A stretch of DNA of 36,240 nt from Mycobacterium asiaticum (GTDB taxonomy: Bacteria; Actinomycetota; Actinomycetes; Mycobacteriales; Mycobacteriaceae), in contig NZ_LZLS01000163.1 of assembly GCF_001673365.1 (NCBI RefSeq), positions 1-36,240 on the forward strand, given 5' to 3'. The notes below the pieces were generated by a model. The model worked only from the letters and a program-made list of their open reading frames with translations. It made no database searches and was not told the DNA's origin. This document shows positions 1 to 9,100 of this stretch, piece by piece. How positions within the stretch are numbered: the stretch's first letter is position 1; every line of letters begins with the position of its first letter. A program made the position numbers and the translations under genes.

Positions 1-1350
1 GGCGCGGCCGGACAGGCCGGCGGCGCCGGCGGTAACGCCGGTCTGATTGGAAACGGTGGCGCCGGCGGGGCCGGCGGGGCTGGCTCGCACGGCGGCGATG
101 GCGGAGCGGGCGGAGCGGCGGTCGCTTCGAGCAACGGAAACGTAGTAGGCGGTGCCGGTGGGTCGGGCGGTTTGGGTACCGCAGGCCAAGGCGGTAGCGG
201 CGGCGCCGGCGGTAAGGCGCTGAATTACGGAAGCGGAAGTGCCATCGGTGCCGACGGCGGGATCGGTGGCAGTGGCGCAGTAGGCGGCGGCGACGGGGGT
301 AGTGGCGGTAGCGGCCGCAACCTCGGAACCGGAAGCGCCACCGGCGGCGCCGGCGCGACTGGCGGGGATGGCGCGCACGGCGCCGGCGGGGACGGCGGTG
401 CCGGCGGGAGTGCCCACGTCGAGAGCAGCGAAGATGCGGCCGTCCCGACCGCTGGACGCGGCGGCAACGGTGGCACGGGCACGACCGGCGGGAACGGCGG
501 CGCCGGTGGCAAGGGCTCTGCCGGCACCGTGGGCAGCGGCGGCAGCAATGGTTCCGTCAGCGGTGGTGACGGTGGCACGGGCGGCACCGGCACCGTCGGT
601 AACGGTGGTGACGGGGGCGCTGGCGGGTCGGCTTATGTCGACAGCCAGCTCGCAACCGGGGATGCCGTCGGCGGCCGCGGCGGGGTCGGCGGGACAGGCG
701 GTGCCAGTGGGATCGGTGGTAGCGGCGGCAACGGCGGGTACGCGGAGAATCACGGCGCCGGGGATGCGATTGGTAGGGACGGCGCGCTCGGCGGGACCGG
801 CGGCGCCGGCGGCGGGGCCGGCGGTAATGGCGGCAACGCAACCAGTTGGGGTACGGGCGGCGCGATCGCTGGCGCTGGTGCGGACGGCACCAGCGCGGGC
901 AGTGTGGGTTCCGGCGGGGACGGTGGCAACGGCGGCCGCGCCTATGTCGCAAACACCGCCGCGGCCACCAACGCCGTCGGCGGTCGGGCTGGAGCGGGCG
1001 GAACCGGCGGCGCTGGCGGCGTCGGGGGCAACGGCGGCACCGGAGGGAACGCGGATAGCAGTGGCAGCGGCAACGCCATCGGCGCGGATGGCGGGGTCGG
1101 CGGCGCGGGTGGCGCCGGAGGCGGTAACGGCGGAGACGGCGGCGACGCGCACAGCTTTGGCGGCGGAAACGCGATCGGCGGTGACGGTGGCCGCGGCGGC
1201 GCGGGCCTGGAGGACCTCAGCAACGGGGGCAACGGTGGCAACGGAGGTCAAGCGGGTGCGATCACTGGCACCGCGATGGGCGGCGGGGGCGGTGCCGGGG
1301 GTACAGCTGGCACGGGCGGTTCCCCGGGCGCACCTGGTCACCACGGGTAA
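1..1350 (+). CDS. PGRS-type glycine-rich protein, 3' part (5' end outside window)
   Basis: The frame is open from base 1 to a TAA at 1348-1350, so only the C-terminal ~449 residues are present. Nearly every residue belongs to GGxGG-type repeats, the hallmark of the mycobacterial PE_PGRS C-terminal domain, thought to fold as a stack of glycine-rich helices at the cell surface. Two higher-order patterns are visible. One is short modules of the form GxGxAIGxDGGxGGxG. The other is longer blocks that restart with a less glycine-rich 'AYV/AHV-(S/N)' segment near bases 118, 411, 632 and 941. The N-terminal PE domain is not in the window, so membership of PE_PGRS is inferred from composition; a non-PE glycine-rich protein is possible. 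There is no cysteine, membrane segment or catalytic motif. Long open frames on the opposite strand here are GC-rich shadows. Confidence 0.85.
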   Translation, partial: GAAGQAGGAGGNAGLIGNGGAGGAGGAGSHGGDGGAGGAAVASSNGNVVGGAGGSGGLGTAGQGGSGGAGGKALNYGSGSAIGADGGIGGSGAVGGGDGGSGGSGRNLGTGSATGGAGATGGDGAHGAGGDGGAGGSAHVESSEDAAVPTAGRGGNGGTGTTGGNGGAGGKGSAGTVGSGGSNGSVSGGDGGTGGTGTVGNGGDGGAGGSAYVDSQLATGDAVGGRGGVGGTGGASGIGGSGGNGGYAENHGAGDAIGRDGALGGTGGAGGGAGGNGGNATSWGTGGAIAGAGADGTSAGSVGSGGDGGNGGRAYVANTAAATNAVGGRAGAGGTGGAGGVGGNGGTGGNADSSGSGNAIGADGGVGGAGGAGGGNGGDGGDAHSFGGGNAIGGDGGRGGAGLEDLSNGGNGGNGGQAGAITGTAMGGGGGAGGTAGTGGSPGAPGHHG

Positions 1351-1371
1351 GCGCAGCGGTCCCGCTGAACA

Positions 1372-2253
1372 TCAAGTGCCAAGTTCCAATTCGGCGATGA
1401 GATCGGCAAGCGCTAGGACCCGCTGAGCATCGCGCACGTGGAGGCTTTCGATCATTCGTCCGTCCACCGTGATGACGCTGTTCCCGGCGGCCTCGGCCTC
1501 CTCATAGGCCGAGACGACCTTGCGAGCATGCGCCAATTCGCTCTCGGATGGCCCGAATACGTCGTTGGCCGGGTCGATCTGCGACGGGTGGATCAAAGTC
1601 TTGCCGTCGAAACCCATCTCGCGACCCTGCCGCGCCTCGTCTCGGAAGCCGTCGTCGTCGGCGATGTCGTTGAAAACCCCGTCCAGGACCGCCTTACCGG
1701 CAGCCCGGGCTCCCAGCACGGCCAGCGCCAACGCCGGCACCACCGGCGCCCGACCGGGCACGTGCACACCGTGCAACTCGTTCACCAGATCGTTGGTACC
1801 CACCACCAGCGCGGCCAGTCGATCGCTCGCCGAGGCAACCTCCTCCACCCGCAGGAACGCCCTCGGGGTCTCAACCATCACCCACAATTGCAAAGTCTGC
1901 GCAGCGCCGAGTCTGTCCAGCGCATCGACCAAAGCCTGAACCTGTTGTCCTGTCTCAACTTTCGGCACCAAAACCCCGTCGGCGGTTGAGCTGGCCACCG
2001 CGGCCAAATCTCCCTCGTGCCACTCGGTCCCCACTCCGTTGACGCGCACCACGACCTCGCGGGGGTGGTAACCACCGGATGCGATTGCCTCGCACACCGT
2101 CGTCCTCGACTCGGTCTTGGCGTCGGGTCCGACGGCATCTTCGAGGTCGAATATCAACACATCTGCTGGAAGCGTTCTCCCCTTTTCCAGTGCCCTGGAC
2201 TTGTTGCCGGGGAGATAGAGAACAGATCGGCGCGGGCGCAGTGTCGGTGCCAT
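1372..2253 (-). CDS. HpcH/HpaI aldolase / citrate lyase beta-subunit (CitE-like) family protein
   Basis: A 293-aa protein of the CitE-like TIM-barrel lyase family, whose members cleave or form C-C bonds in acyl-CoA substrates such as malyl-CoA or citramalyl-CoA with Mg2+. Visible motifs are RSVLYLPGNKSR at residues 9-20, the acidic FDLEDAV near 35-41, substrate-binding Arg in VVVRVN (67-72), the metal-ligand region MVET (126-129), GTND (152-155) and the C-terminal GFDGKTLIHPSQ (214-225). Length fits the family. With no citrate lyase alpha or gamma subunit or acyl-carrier gene nearby, a stand-alone lyase is more likely than true citrate lyase; the substrate is unknown. The ATG at 2253 has only a weak Shine-Dalgarno. 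It is divergent from the methyltransferase gene, sharing a 98-bp promoter region that carries a 12-bp direct repeat. Confidence 0.87.
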   Translation of the reverse strand: MAPTLRPRRSVLYLPGNKSRALEKGRTLPADVLIFDLEDAVGPDAKTESRTTVCEAIASGGYHPREVVVRVNGVGTEWHEGDLAAVASSTADGVLVPKVETGQQVQALVDALDRLGAAQTLQLWVMVETPRAFLRVEEVASASDRLAALVVGTNDLVNELHGVHVPGRAPVVPALALAVLGARAAGKAVLDGVFNDIADDDGFRDEARQGREMGFDGKTLIHPSQIDPANDVFGPSESELAHARKVVSAYEEAEAAGNSVITVDGRMIESLHVRDAQRVLALADLIAELELGT

Positions 2254-2301
2254 GGTGCGCCATCATTTCATTCGAGGCCGCCGGCGGTACGGTTACGCTG
2301 G

Positions 2302-2326
2302 CTAAGCATTCAACCTAAGCATTCAA
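2302..2326. promoter_or_regulatory. 12-bp direct repeat in divergent promoter region (candidate operator)
   Basis: CTAAGCATTCAA occurs at 2302-2313 and again at 2315-2326, a period of 13. It lies between the divergent CitE-like and methyltransferase genes, 26 bp upstream of the methyltransferase start and about 50 bp upstream of the CitE-like start. It could be a regulator site or a chance tandem duplication; no known regulator motif is recognised. Confidence 0.35.
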
Positions 2327-2351
2327 TCATCGACCGAAACGGGAGCAGCGT

Positions 2352-3260
2352 ATGGAGCGCACCGACGGGGACAGCTGGGACCTCGCCTCCAGTGTGGGCG
2401 CCACCGCGACCATGGTCGCCGCCGCCCGCGCGCTGGCTTCCCGCGAACCGGATCCACTCCTCGACGACCGCTTCGCAGAGCCGTTGGTGCGCGCCGTCGG
2501 CCATCCGTTCTTCACCCGCATGCTCGACGGCGAGATCCCGCTCGACGACGCCGAACTGCCCATGACTTTCCAGCAGCGGCGCGAGCAAATGACGGTTCGG
2601 ACAAGGTTTTTCGACGACTTCTTGCAGGACGCAACGGCCGCGGGCATCCGACAGGCGGTGATCTTGGCCGCCGGACTCGACGCCAGGGCCTACCGCTTGC
2701 CCTGGCCGGAAGGCTCCGTGGTGTTCGAGGTTGATCAGCCCGAGGTCATCACCTTCAAGAGCCTCACTTTGGCCCAGATCGGGGCCGAACCGACCGCCGA
2801 ACGCCGACCGGTTGGTATCGACCTGCGCGACGATTGGCCTAACGCTCTGCGCGACAACATGTTCGACACCACAGGGCCTACCGCGTGGATCGCCGAGGGC
2901 CTACTCCCCTACCTGCCCCCGGAGGCCCAAGACCTGCTGCTGGACAACATCACCGCACTTAGTGCACCGGGCAGCCGGCTAGCTACCGAGAACATCAGCG
3001 ACATGAACATATTCACCGATGAACGCGCCCGATCCATGCGAGCCGGATGGCGCAAGCATGGACTAGACATCGACGTCGCAGAACTCGTATGGCCCGGTGC
3101 GCGTCGGGAGGCCGCCGAGCACCTGAGCGCAACCGGTTGGACGGTGACCCACCATTCCACCGATAACCTCTACGCCAGCCACGGATTCACCGTGCCGGAC
3201 AACGAGATCCTTGCCAAATTCCGCGACACGGTCAGCTATATCGTCGCCGAGTTGGGCTGA
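2352..3260 (+). CDS. Class I SAM-dependent methyltransferase, UPF0677 / LCM-like family
   Basis: A 302-aa member of the large mycobacterial family of putative SAM-dependent methyltransferases related to leucine carboxyl methyltransferases (PF04072), found in many copies per genome. Seen directly: the SATAMVAA-like N-terminal start ([14 protein letters not shown]), the SAM-binding [14 protein letters not shown] near residues 112-125, an acidic EVDQPEV segment after strand 2, and [12 protein letters not shown] near 180-191, all family signatures. The ATG at 2352 is preceded by GGGAGC about 6 bp upstream. The substrate is unknown for most of the family. The stop codon at 3258-3260 is directly adjacent to the convergent stop of the zwf gene, with no spacer. 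Confidence 0.9.
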   Translation: MERTDGDSWDLASSVGATATMVAAARALASREPDPLLDDRFAEPLVRAVGHPFFTRMLDGEIPLDDAELPMTFQQRREQMTVRTRFFDDFLQDATAAGIRQAVILAAGLDARAYRLPWPEGSVVFEVDQPEVITFKSLTLAQIGAEPTAERRPVGIDLRDDWPNALRDNMFDTTGPTAWIAEGLLPYLPPEAQDLLLDNITALSAPGSRLATENISDMNIFTDERARSMRAGWRKHGLDIDVAELVWPGARREAAEHLSATGWTVTHHSTDNLYASHGFTVPDNEILAKFRDTVSYIVAELG

Positions 3261-4766
3261 CTACGAGTCGTCTTTCCGTTCGCGCCACTCCCGTTCGAAC
3301 GGTAACCGCCACGCGTTCGGCGCGATCAGCTGATGGATCGCATTGGGCCCCCAGGTTCCCGGTTGATACAACTTCGCCGGTGGGGGGTCCTCAAGAAGTT
3401 CTCGCGAACGCTCCCATAAGGATTCAATGCCCTCGGCGGTGTTGAACAACGTGTGATCACCGCGCATGGCGTCGAGTATGAGCCGCTCGTACGCCTCGAG
3501 CACATCGACGACGGAGTCGATCTCCTGCGTGGAGAACTGCATGGACAGCTTGTCCAGTTTCATCCCGGGCCCCGGGCGCTTGCCGTAGAAGGACAGGGAA
3601 ACCTTTGAGTTGTCCGCGAGATCGAAGGTGAGGTGATCGGGACCCTGCGTGCCGACTCCAGATCCCGGCGGGAACATGGTCCTGGGTGCTTCTTTGAAAG
3701 CGATCGAAATGACGCGGATGCCTTCGGCCATCTTCTTGCCCGTCCGCAGATAGATCGGCACCCCCGCCCATCGCCAGTTGTCGATGCCGACTTTGAGCGC
3801 AATGAACGTCTCAGTGTCGGAATCTTTGGCTACGCCTTTCTCTTTGCGGTACCCGGCGTACTGGCCGCGTACCACGTTCGCCGTCTCGACCGGCAGCATC
3901 GAGCGGAACACTTTGTTCTTCTCTTCGCTGATGGCACGCGGTTCGAGCGCCGTTGGGGGTTCCATCACCACAAACGCCATCACCTGGAACAGGTGGGTCA
4001 CCACCATGTCCTTGTAGGCGCCGGTCTCCTCGTAGAAATTCGCTCGCTGATCCAGTCCCAGGGACTCGGGGATGTCGATTTGTATGTGGTCGATGAAGTT
4101 GCGGTTCCAGATCGGCTCGAACAGGCCGTTGGCAAACCGGAACGCCAGGATGTTTTGCGCCGCCTCCTTACCCAAGAAGTGATCGATGCGGAAAATCTGG
4201 GATTCCTCGAATGTTTCGTGCAAGAAGTCATTGAGCGAGATCGCACTCTCGAGGTCGGTACCAAACGGCTTCTCCATCACCACGCGGGAGCGCTCGACGA
4301 GCTTGGCGTCGCGCAGCATGGTGATGACGTCGCGCGCGGCCTTCGGCGGGACGGACAGGTAATGCAGTCGCCGTGCCTCTGGCCCCAGCGCTTTCTCCGC
4401 TTCGGCGACGGCGGACGCGAGCGCTTCGGGGCCGGCGTCCTGTGGGACGTAGGTGACGATCTTGGCGAAATCCGCCCACTGTTCCGGCGTGAGCTTGTGA
4501 GTGCCGAACGAGTCGATTGCCTTCTTGGCGAGTTCTCGAAACTCGTCGTCGCTGAGGTCTTCCAGCGAAGTCGCGATGATCTGGATGTCGGGTGCGAGTT
4601 CGGATTGGTCCAGATAAGCCAAACCGGGCAGCAGCTTTCGTTTAGCCAGATCCCCTGTCGCGCCGAAGAGGACGATGACGTGTGGGTCCAGCGGGTCGGC
4701 TTCGTGACGGCGCCGACGCTTTTCTGGCGCCGGGTAGGAAATCGTCTGCGGTTTCTTGGTAGCCAC
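3261..4766 (-). CDS. zwf: Glucose-6-phosphate dehydrogenase
   Basis: Oxidises glucose-6-phosphate to 6-phosphogluconolactone and yields NADPH (or F420H2/NADH in other families), the entry step of the oxidative pentose phosphate pathway. From a GTG at 4766 the product is 501 aa. The Rossmann motif GATGDLAKRK is at ~35-44, EKPFG at ~165-169 and the active-site RIDHFLGKE at ~193-201. The C-terminal domain ends with YERLILDAMRGD and TWGPNAI. I chose GTG over the ATG at 4802 because GGAAG lies 10 bp upstream of the GTG and nothing similar precedes the ATG; the 12 extra residues would be odd but possible. By memory it differs clearly from both M. tuberculosis Zwf1 and Zwf2, so it looks like a third Zwf type. 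No opcA/tal/gnd partner is adjacent. Confidence 0.93.
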   Translation of the reverse strand: MATKKPQTISYPAPEKRRRRHEADPLDPHVIVLFGATGDLAKRKLLPGLAYLDQSELAPDIQIIATSLEDLSDDEFRELAKKAIDSFGTHKLTPEQWADFAKIVTYVPQDAGPEALASAVAEAEKALGPEARRLHYLSVPPKAARDVITMLRDAKLVERSRVVMEKPFGTDLESAISLNDFLHETFEESQIFRIDHFLGKEAAQNILAFRFANGLFEPIWNRNFIDHIQIDIPESLGLDQRANFYEETGAYKDMVVTHLFQVMAFVVMEPPTALEPRAISEEKNKVFRSMLPVETANVVRGQYAGYRKEKGVAKDSDTETFIALKVGIDNWRWAGVPIYLRTGKKMAEGIRVISIAFKEAPRTMFPPGSGVGTQGPDHLTFDLADNSKVSLSFYGKRPGPGMKLDKLSMQFSTQEIDSVVDVLEAYERLILDAMRGDHTLFNTAEGIESLWERSRELLEDPPPAKLYQPGTWGPNAIHQLIAPNAWRLPFEREWRERKDDS

Positions 4767-4863
4767 CCTCGCGATACTTCCACCGCCGGCCACAAAGCGC
4801 ATCGTCGGTATCGAATCGGTGCGGGTTCGGTGTGAACTCCGTGACCGGCGGGAACGAACCTAT

Positions 4864-5931
4864 ATGGCCCACACCGAAACTGACGATGCCGCTACCGAGG
4901 GAAAGAAACGGGCGCCAGATCCCGACGACCCGAGCAAGCCGGCGTCTCCGCACGACCTGACGAAGGCGTCATGGCTGTTCGTGTTGCGCAAGACCGCCCA
5001 CGAGTTCACCGACGACCAGTGCACGGACCTGGCCGCTGCGTTGACCTACTATGCGGTGTTGTCGGTGTTTCCGGCCTTGCTGGTCATGGTGTCGCTACTG
5101 GGCGTGTTCGGTCAGGGCCGGCGCACCACCGATGCCCTGCTCGGCGTGGCCGGTGATCTCGTCCCGGCCTCAGCCCTGGACATGTTGCGCCAGCCCATCG
5201 AGCAGGTGGTCAACAACCCCTCGGCCGGCGTCGCGCTGGTGGTCTCAATTTTCGCGGCGCTGTGGTCGGCCTCGGGTTACGTGGGCGCCTTCGGCCGAGC
5301 GATGAATCGCATCTACGAAATCGTCGAGGGACGCCCGTTGTGGAAGCTGCGTCCGCTGCAGCTGTTACTCACGCTTGCCGGGCTCGTCCTTGTCGCTGCG
5401 GTGGCCCTGATGTTGGTGATCAGCGGACCGGTCACCGATGCCGTCGGAGCGGCCATCGGCTTCGGCGCTGCCGCCCAGACGGTCTGGACCGTCGTCAAGT
5501 GGCCGGTCATCTTGGTGTTCGTCGCGTTGGCGGTGGCCATCTTGTATTACGTCGCTCCCAATGTGCAGCAGCCGAAGTTTCGTTGGCTGAGCATCGGCGC
5601 GGCGGTCGCAATCCTGCTGTGGGCGCTGGCCTCGGTGGGCTTCGGTTTCTACGTGAGCAACTTCAGCAGCTACGACAAGACATATGGCGCGGTGGGTGGC
5701 GTCATCGTGTTCCTGCTGTGGCTCTATATCACCAATGTGGCCTTGCTGTTCGGTGCCGAGCTAGACGCCGAGCTCGAACGCGGTCGGCAACTTCAGGCCG
5801 GAATTCCCGCCGAACGCGAATTGCAGCTTCCCCCCAAAGACGTCAGGGGCGTGCAGAAGAACGAGGCCAGTCAGGAAAAGGACATCAAGCGCGGCCGCTG
5901 GTTGCGTCGCACTCGCGGCCGACGCGACTAG
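4864..5931 (+). CDS. YihY/BrkB-family integral membrane protein
   Basis: A 355-aa protein of the YihY/virulence-factor BrkB family (PF03631). After a ~45-residue charged cytoplasmic N-terminus it carries the family signature DLAAALTYYAVLSVFPAL near 51-68, followed by about six hydrophobic segments, the conserved YGAVGGVIVFLLWLY stretch and the closing LLFGAELDAELER. A basic tail of ~50 residues ends the protein. The function of the family is unsettled; the RNase BN assignment of old annotations is wrong. The in-frame start at 4756 would run into the divergent zwf gene. The ATG at 4864 has GGGAA about 9 bp upstream and leaves a 97-bp divergent promoter region, so it is preferred. The stop codon TAG lies in the first border of the 58-bp repeat array that follows. 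Confidence 0.9.
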   Translation: MAHTETDDAATEGKKRAPDPDDPSKPASPHDLTKASWLFVLRKTAHEFTDDQCTDLAAALTYYAVLSVFPALLVMVSLLGVFGQGRRTTDALLGVAGDLVPASALDMLRQPIEQVVNNPSAGVALVVSIFAALWSASGYVGAFGRAMNRIYEIVEGRPLWKLRPLQLLLTLAGLVLVAAVALMLVISGPVTDAVGAAIGFGAAAQTVWTVVKWPVILVFVALAVAILYYVAPNVQQPKFRWLSIGAAVAILLWALASVGFGFYVSNFSSYDKTYGAVGGVIVFLLWLYITNVALLFGAELDAELERGRQLQAGIPAERELQLPPKDVRGVQKNEASQEKDIKRGRWLRRTRGRRD

Positions 5932-6106
5932 GTTCAATGGTGGCGACCCGCTGCGCCCGGCCTTAGGCCGCGCTTGCGATCGCCACTAGGTCCAACTGTG
6001 GCGACCCGCTGCGCCCGGCCTTAGGCCGCGCTTGCGATCGCCGCTAGGTCCAACTGTGGCGACCCGCTGCGCCCGGCCCTAGGCCGCGCTTGCGATCGCC
6101 ACTAGG
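5930..6106. repeat. Three tandem 58-bp hairpin repeats between convergent genes (likely bidirectional terminator)
   Basis: Three near-identical units start at 5930, 5988 and 6046 (period exactly 58), with only a few substitutions between them. Each unit holds an interrupted inverted repeat: GTGGCGA ... TCGCCAC outside and GCGC-CC-GGCC / GGCC-GCGC inside, around a 3-nt TTA/CTA loop, so each can fold a ~47-nt hairpin on either strand. Units are bounded by CTAG. The brkB-like stop (5929-5931) uses the first border and the hrpA stop (6102-6104) uses the last, so the array exactly fills the space between the two genes. There are no unique spacers and no cas genes, so it is not CRISPR. It may be a dispersed mycobacterial intergenic element acting as a terminator; that role is inferred. 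Confidence 0.9.
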
Positions 6107-9100
6107 CGCGGGCTCCCACGGCATCAATTGCCCGGTAGATGCGCTGCTCGCTGACCGGACGGGGGGTGCCCAGCTGCTGCGCCCACAGGCTGACCCGCAG
6201 TTCCTCGATCTGGCGGCCAATGTCGCGGACGTCGCTCGCTGCGGCGCGCGTCCGCGGCAACATCCGCACGAGTTCGTCGTACGCGTACTGCACCGCGTGC
6301 ACCCGTTGCATTCGCTCCCGGTCGGCCTGCATCGTGTGCGGCAACCGCTCGAGTCGACGCCGGATCGCGACCAGATAGCGGGTGAGGTCGTCAAGATGCG
6401 CGCGCCCGGTGTCCGTGACGAATCCCGGCGGCAACAGCCGGTCGAGTTGCGCGCGGATGTCGGAAATCGCTTCGGACTGCGCGGCCGCCGGTTGAGCAGG
6501 CAACAACAGTTGAACTTCGCGGGCGGCGGACAACACCTTTTCGACGCGACTTATGAGGCCGACGGTCGTCGACGGCAGAGCTTCGGCCACCCGAGTACGC
6601 AAGGCCGCGAATTCCTCGCGTGTCCACACCGGCTGCGGGATGAGCGTGTCGGTTGCGGCATCGGCACAGTCCTCGAGCAGAGCGGACAGGGAACCGTCTG
6701 GGTTGCTGCCCAGCGTCAAGCGAGTTCGCGGGTCAAGCTGTCGCTCAACCACTTTCGTCGGAGAGGCCACATTCAGGCGCACCAACCGACGCAAGCCGGG
6801 GCCCATCACACTCGCCTGCTCAACGGGTTGGGCGAACACGCGCAAGTCAACAGAGGTACCCGCATCGACGAAGGCGGGGAAACCGCGCACCGCGCGCCCG
6901 TCCACCGTGCGCTCTATGACACGCGGCAGTTCCGCCAGATCGTTGGGCCAGGCGCGCAATCCCGTCCGCTCCAGGTCCGCGGCAACCGCGTGCGCGACGG
7001 CCCGGCGGGCCGGCGCGGCCAAGCGCTCCTGCAACGCGTGCAGATCCTTGCCACGTGCGACTTCGGTGCCGTCACCGGACTCGACGGCGAACGTCACTCG
7101 CAGATGTGGCGGCAGCTGGTCCAGGTTGAAGGCGTCGATAGGCACCAAAACGCCGGTACGACGGCGCAATTCGCGCTGCAACGCCGGCAGCAGTGCCTCA
7201 TTGGCGGAATCGATATCGGTCAGCACCGCCCGCACCGTGTCCGGCACCGGAACGAAGTTGCGCCGCAATTCCTTTGGCAGCGAGCGGATCAGGGCAGTAA
7301 TCAGCTCTTCACGCAAAGCCGGTACCTGCCAGGCGAATTCGTCGCCACCGAGGCGGGCCAACACATCGATGGGGATGTGCACGGTGACCCCGTCGTCGCT
7401 GGCCCCAGGTTCGAACCGATAGGTCAGGGGAAGCACCGCGTCCCCCGTGTGCCAGGTGTCCGGGCGGTCCGCGGTTGCATCAGTCTTGTTGGCACGCAAC
7501 AGGTCGTCGCGGGTGAATGTCAACAGGTCCGGAGTCTTATGGCGCTGCTTTTTCCACCATCCGTCGAAGTGCCGCGCCGAGACAACCTCGGCCGGGATTC
7601 GGGCGTCGTACAACGCGTACGCCTCGTCCTCGCCAATCACCAGGTCACGACGGCGGGCCCGCTCCTCCAGCTCCTCGAGTTCGGTTCGCAGCCGGGCATT
7701 GTCACGGAAGAAGTGGTGCCGGGTGTGCCAGTCGCCCTCGACCAGGGCATGGCGGATGAACAGTTCCCGCGCAACCTCCGGCTCGACCGCGGCGTAACCG
7801 ACTCTGCGGCGCGCAACCAACGGCAATCCGTACAGAGTCACCCGCTCATACCCCATCACCTCGCCGCGCTTGGCATCCCAATGCGGCTCGCTGTAGGTGC
7901 GCTGCACCAGGTCACCGGCGACGCGCTCGACCATCTCCGGTTGAATTCGGGCCGCGGTCCTCCCATACAGGCGGCTCGTCTCGACTAGCTCGGCGGCCAC
8001 GACCCATTGCGGTGGCCGTTTGATGAGCACCGAACCTGGCGCGAGCACGAACCGCGCATTACGTGCCCCCAAATACTCACGCGCGTCGTCGCGCCGCATG
8101 CCGATATGCGAGAGCAACCCGGCGAGCAGCGCGGCATGAACTTGGGCCGGATCGGCCGGCTCGTCCGACTCGACAACTCCCAAATCGCGGGCGATGCTGC
8201 GCAATTGACCAACCAGATCCTGCCATTCGCGGATACGCAGATAATGCAGGAACTCCTTGCGGCAAAGGCGTCGAAAGGCACTGCCGGATAGCTCTTTACG
8301 TTGTTCGCGTAGGTAGCGCCAGAGGTTGAGGTAGGCGATGAAATCGGAGTGTTGGTCGGCGAACCGGGCGTGGCTCTGGCGTGCCGCCTCCTCCCGGTCG
8401 CTAGGTCGCTCGCGCGGATCGGGAATGGTCAGCGCAGCCGCCAGCACCAACACTTCGCGCACGCATCCCTCGGTTTCGGCCTGCAGGATCATCCGGCCCA
8501 GCCGAGGGTCGACGGGGAGTCGTGCCAACCGGCGGCCGAGGTCGGTGATCGCGCCACCTTGGTCGAACGCACCGAGCTCCTGCAGCAGTTGCACGCCGTC
8601 GCGGATGCTTCGCCGGTCCGGCGGATCGAGAAACGGAAACTCCTCGATGTCGCCGAGCTGCAGCGCCGCCATCTGCAGGATTACCGAAGCAAGGTTGGTG
8701 CGCAGTATCTCCGGTTCGGTGTAGCGGGGCCGCGCCTCGAAATCGTCTTCGGCGTACAAGCGAATGCACACCCCCGGCGCTACCCGACCGCACCGCCCAG
8801 CGCGCTGTGCGGCGGAAGCCTGCGAGATCGGTTCGATCGGCAAGCGCTGCACCTTCAACCGACGGCTGTACCGCGAAATGCGGGCGTTGCCCGGATCGAC
8901 GACATAGCGGATTCCGGGCACTGTCAGCGACGTCTCGGCGACATTGGTTGCCAGCACCACGCGACGTCCAATGTGGGGCGCGAACACCTTCTGCTGTTCG
9001 GCCGTGGGCAACCGGGCATACAGCGGCAGCACTTCGGTGGGCACTGGACCGCTGGCCAGCTTGCCCAAAGCCTCTGCGGTGTCGCGTATTTCGCGCTCAC

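Noticed and set aside
225..1241. Pro- and Arg-rich minus-strand frames opposite the PGRS gene
   Set aside because: Poly-Gly codons read in reverse give Pro/Arg/Ala frames; no independent evidence of coding.
3633..4835. 400-aa open frame antisense to zwf
   Set aside because: No ribosome site or known motif, and it lies entirely within the conserved G6PDH gene; GC shadow.
5930..6106. CRISPR array
   Set aside because: The three repeats are directly contiguous with no unique spacers and no cas genes are present.
6090..7988. 632-aa open frame on the plus strand inside hrpA
   Set aside because: It is antisense to a full-length, motif-complete helicase; high GC at third positions creates such long shadow frames and the translation has no recognisable domain.
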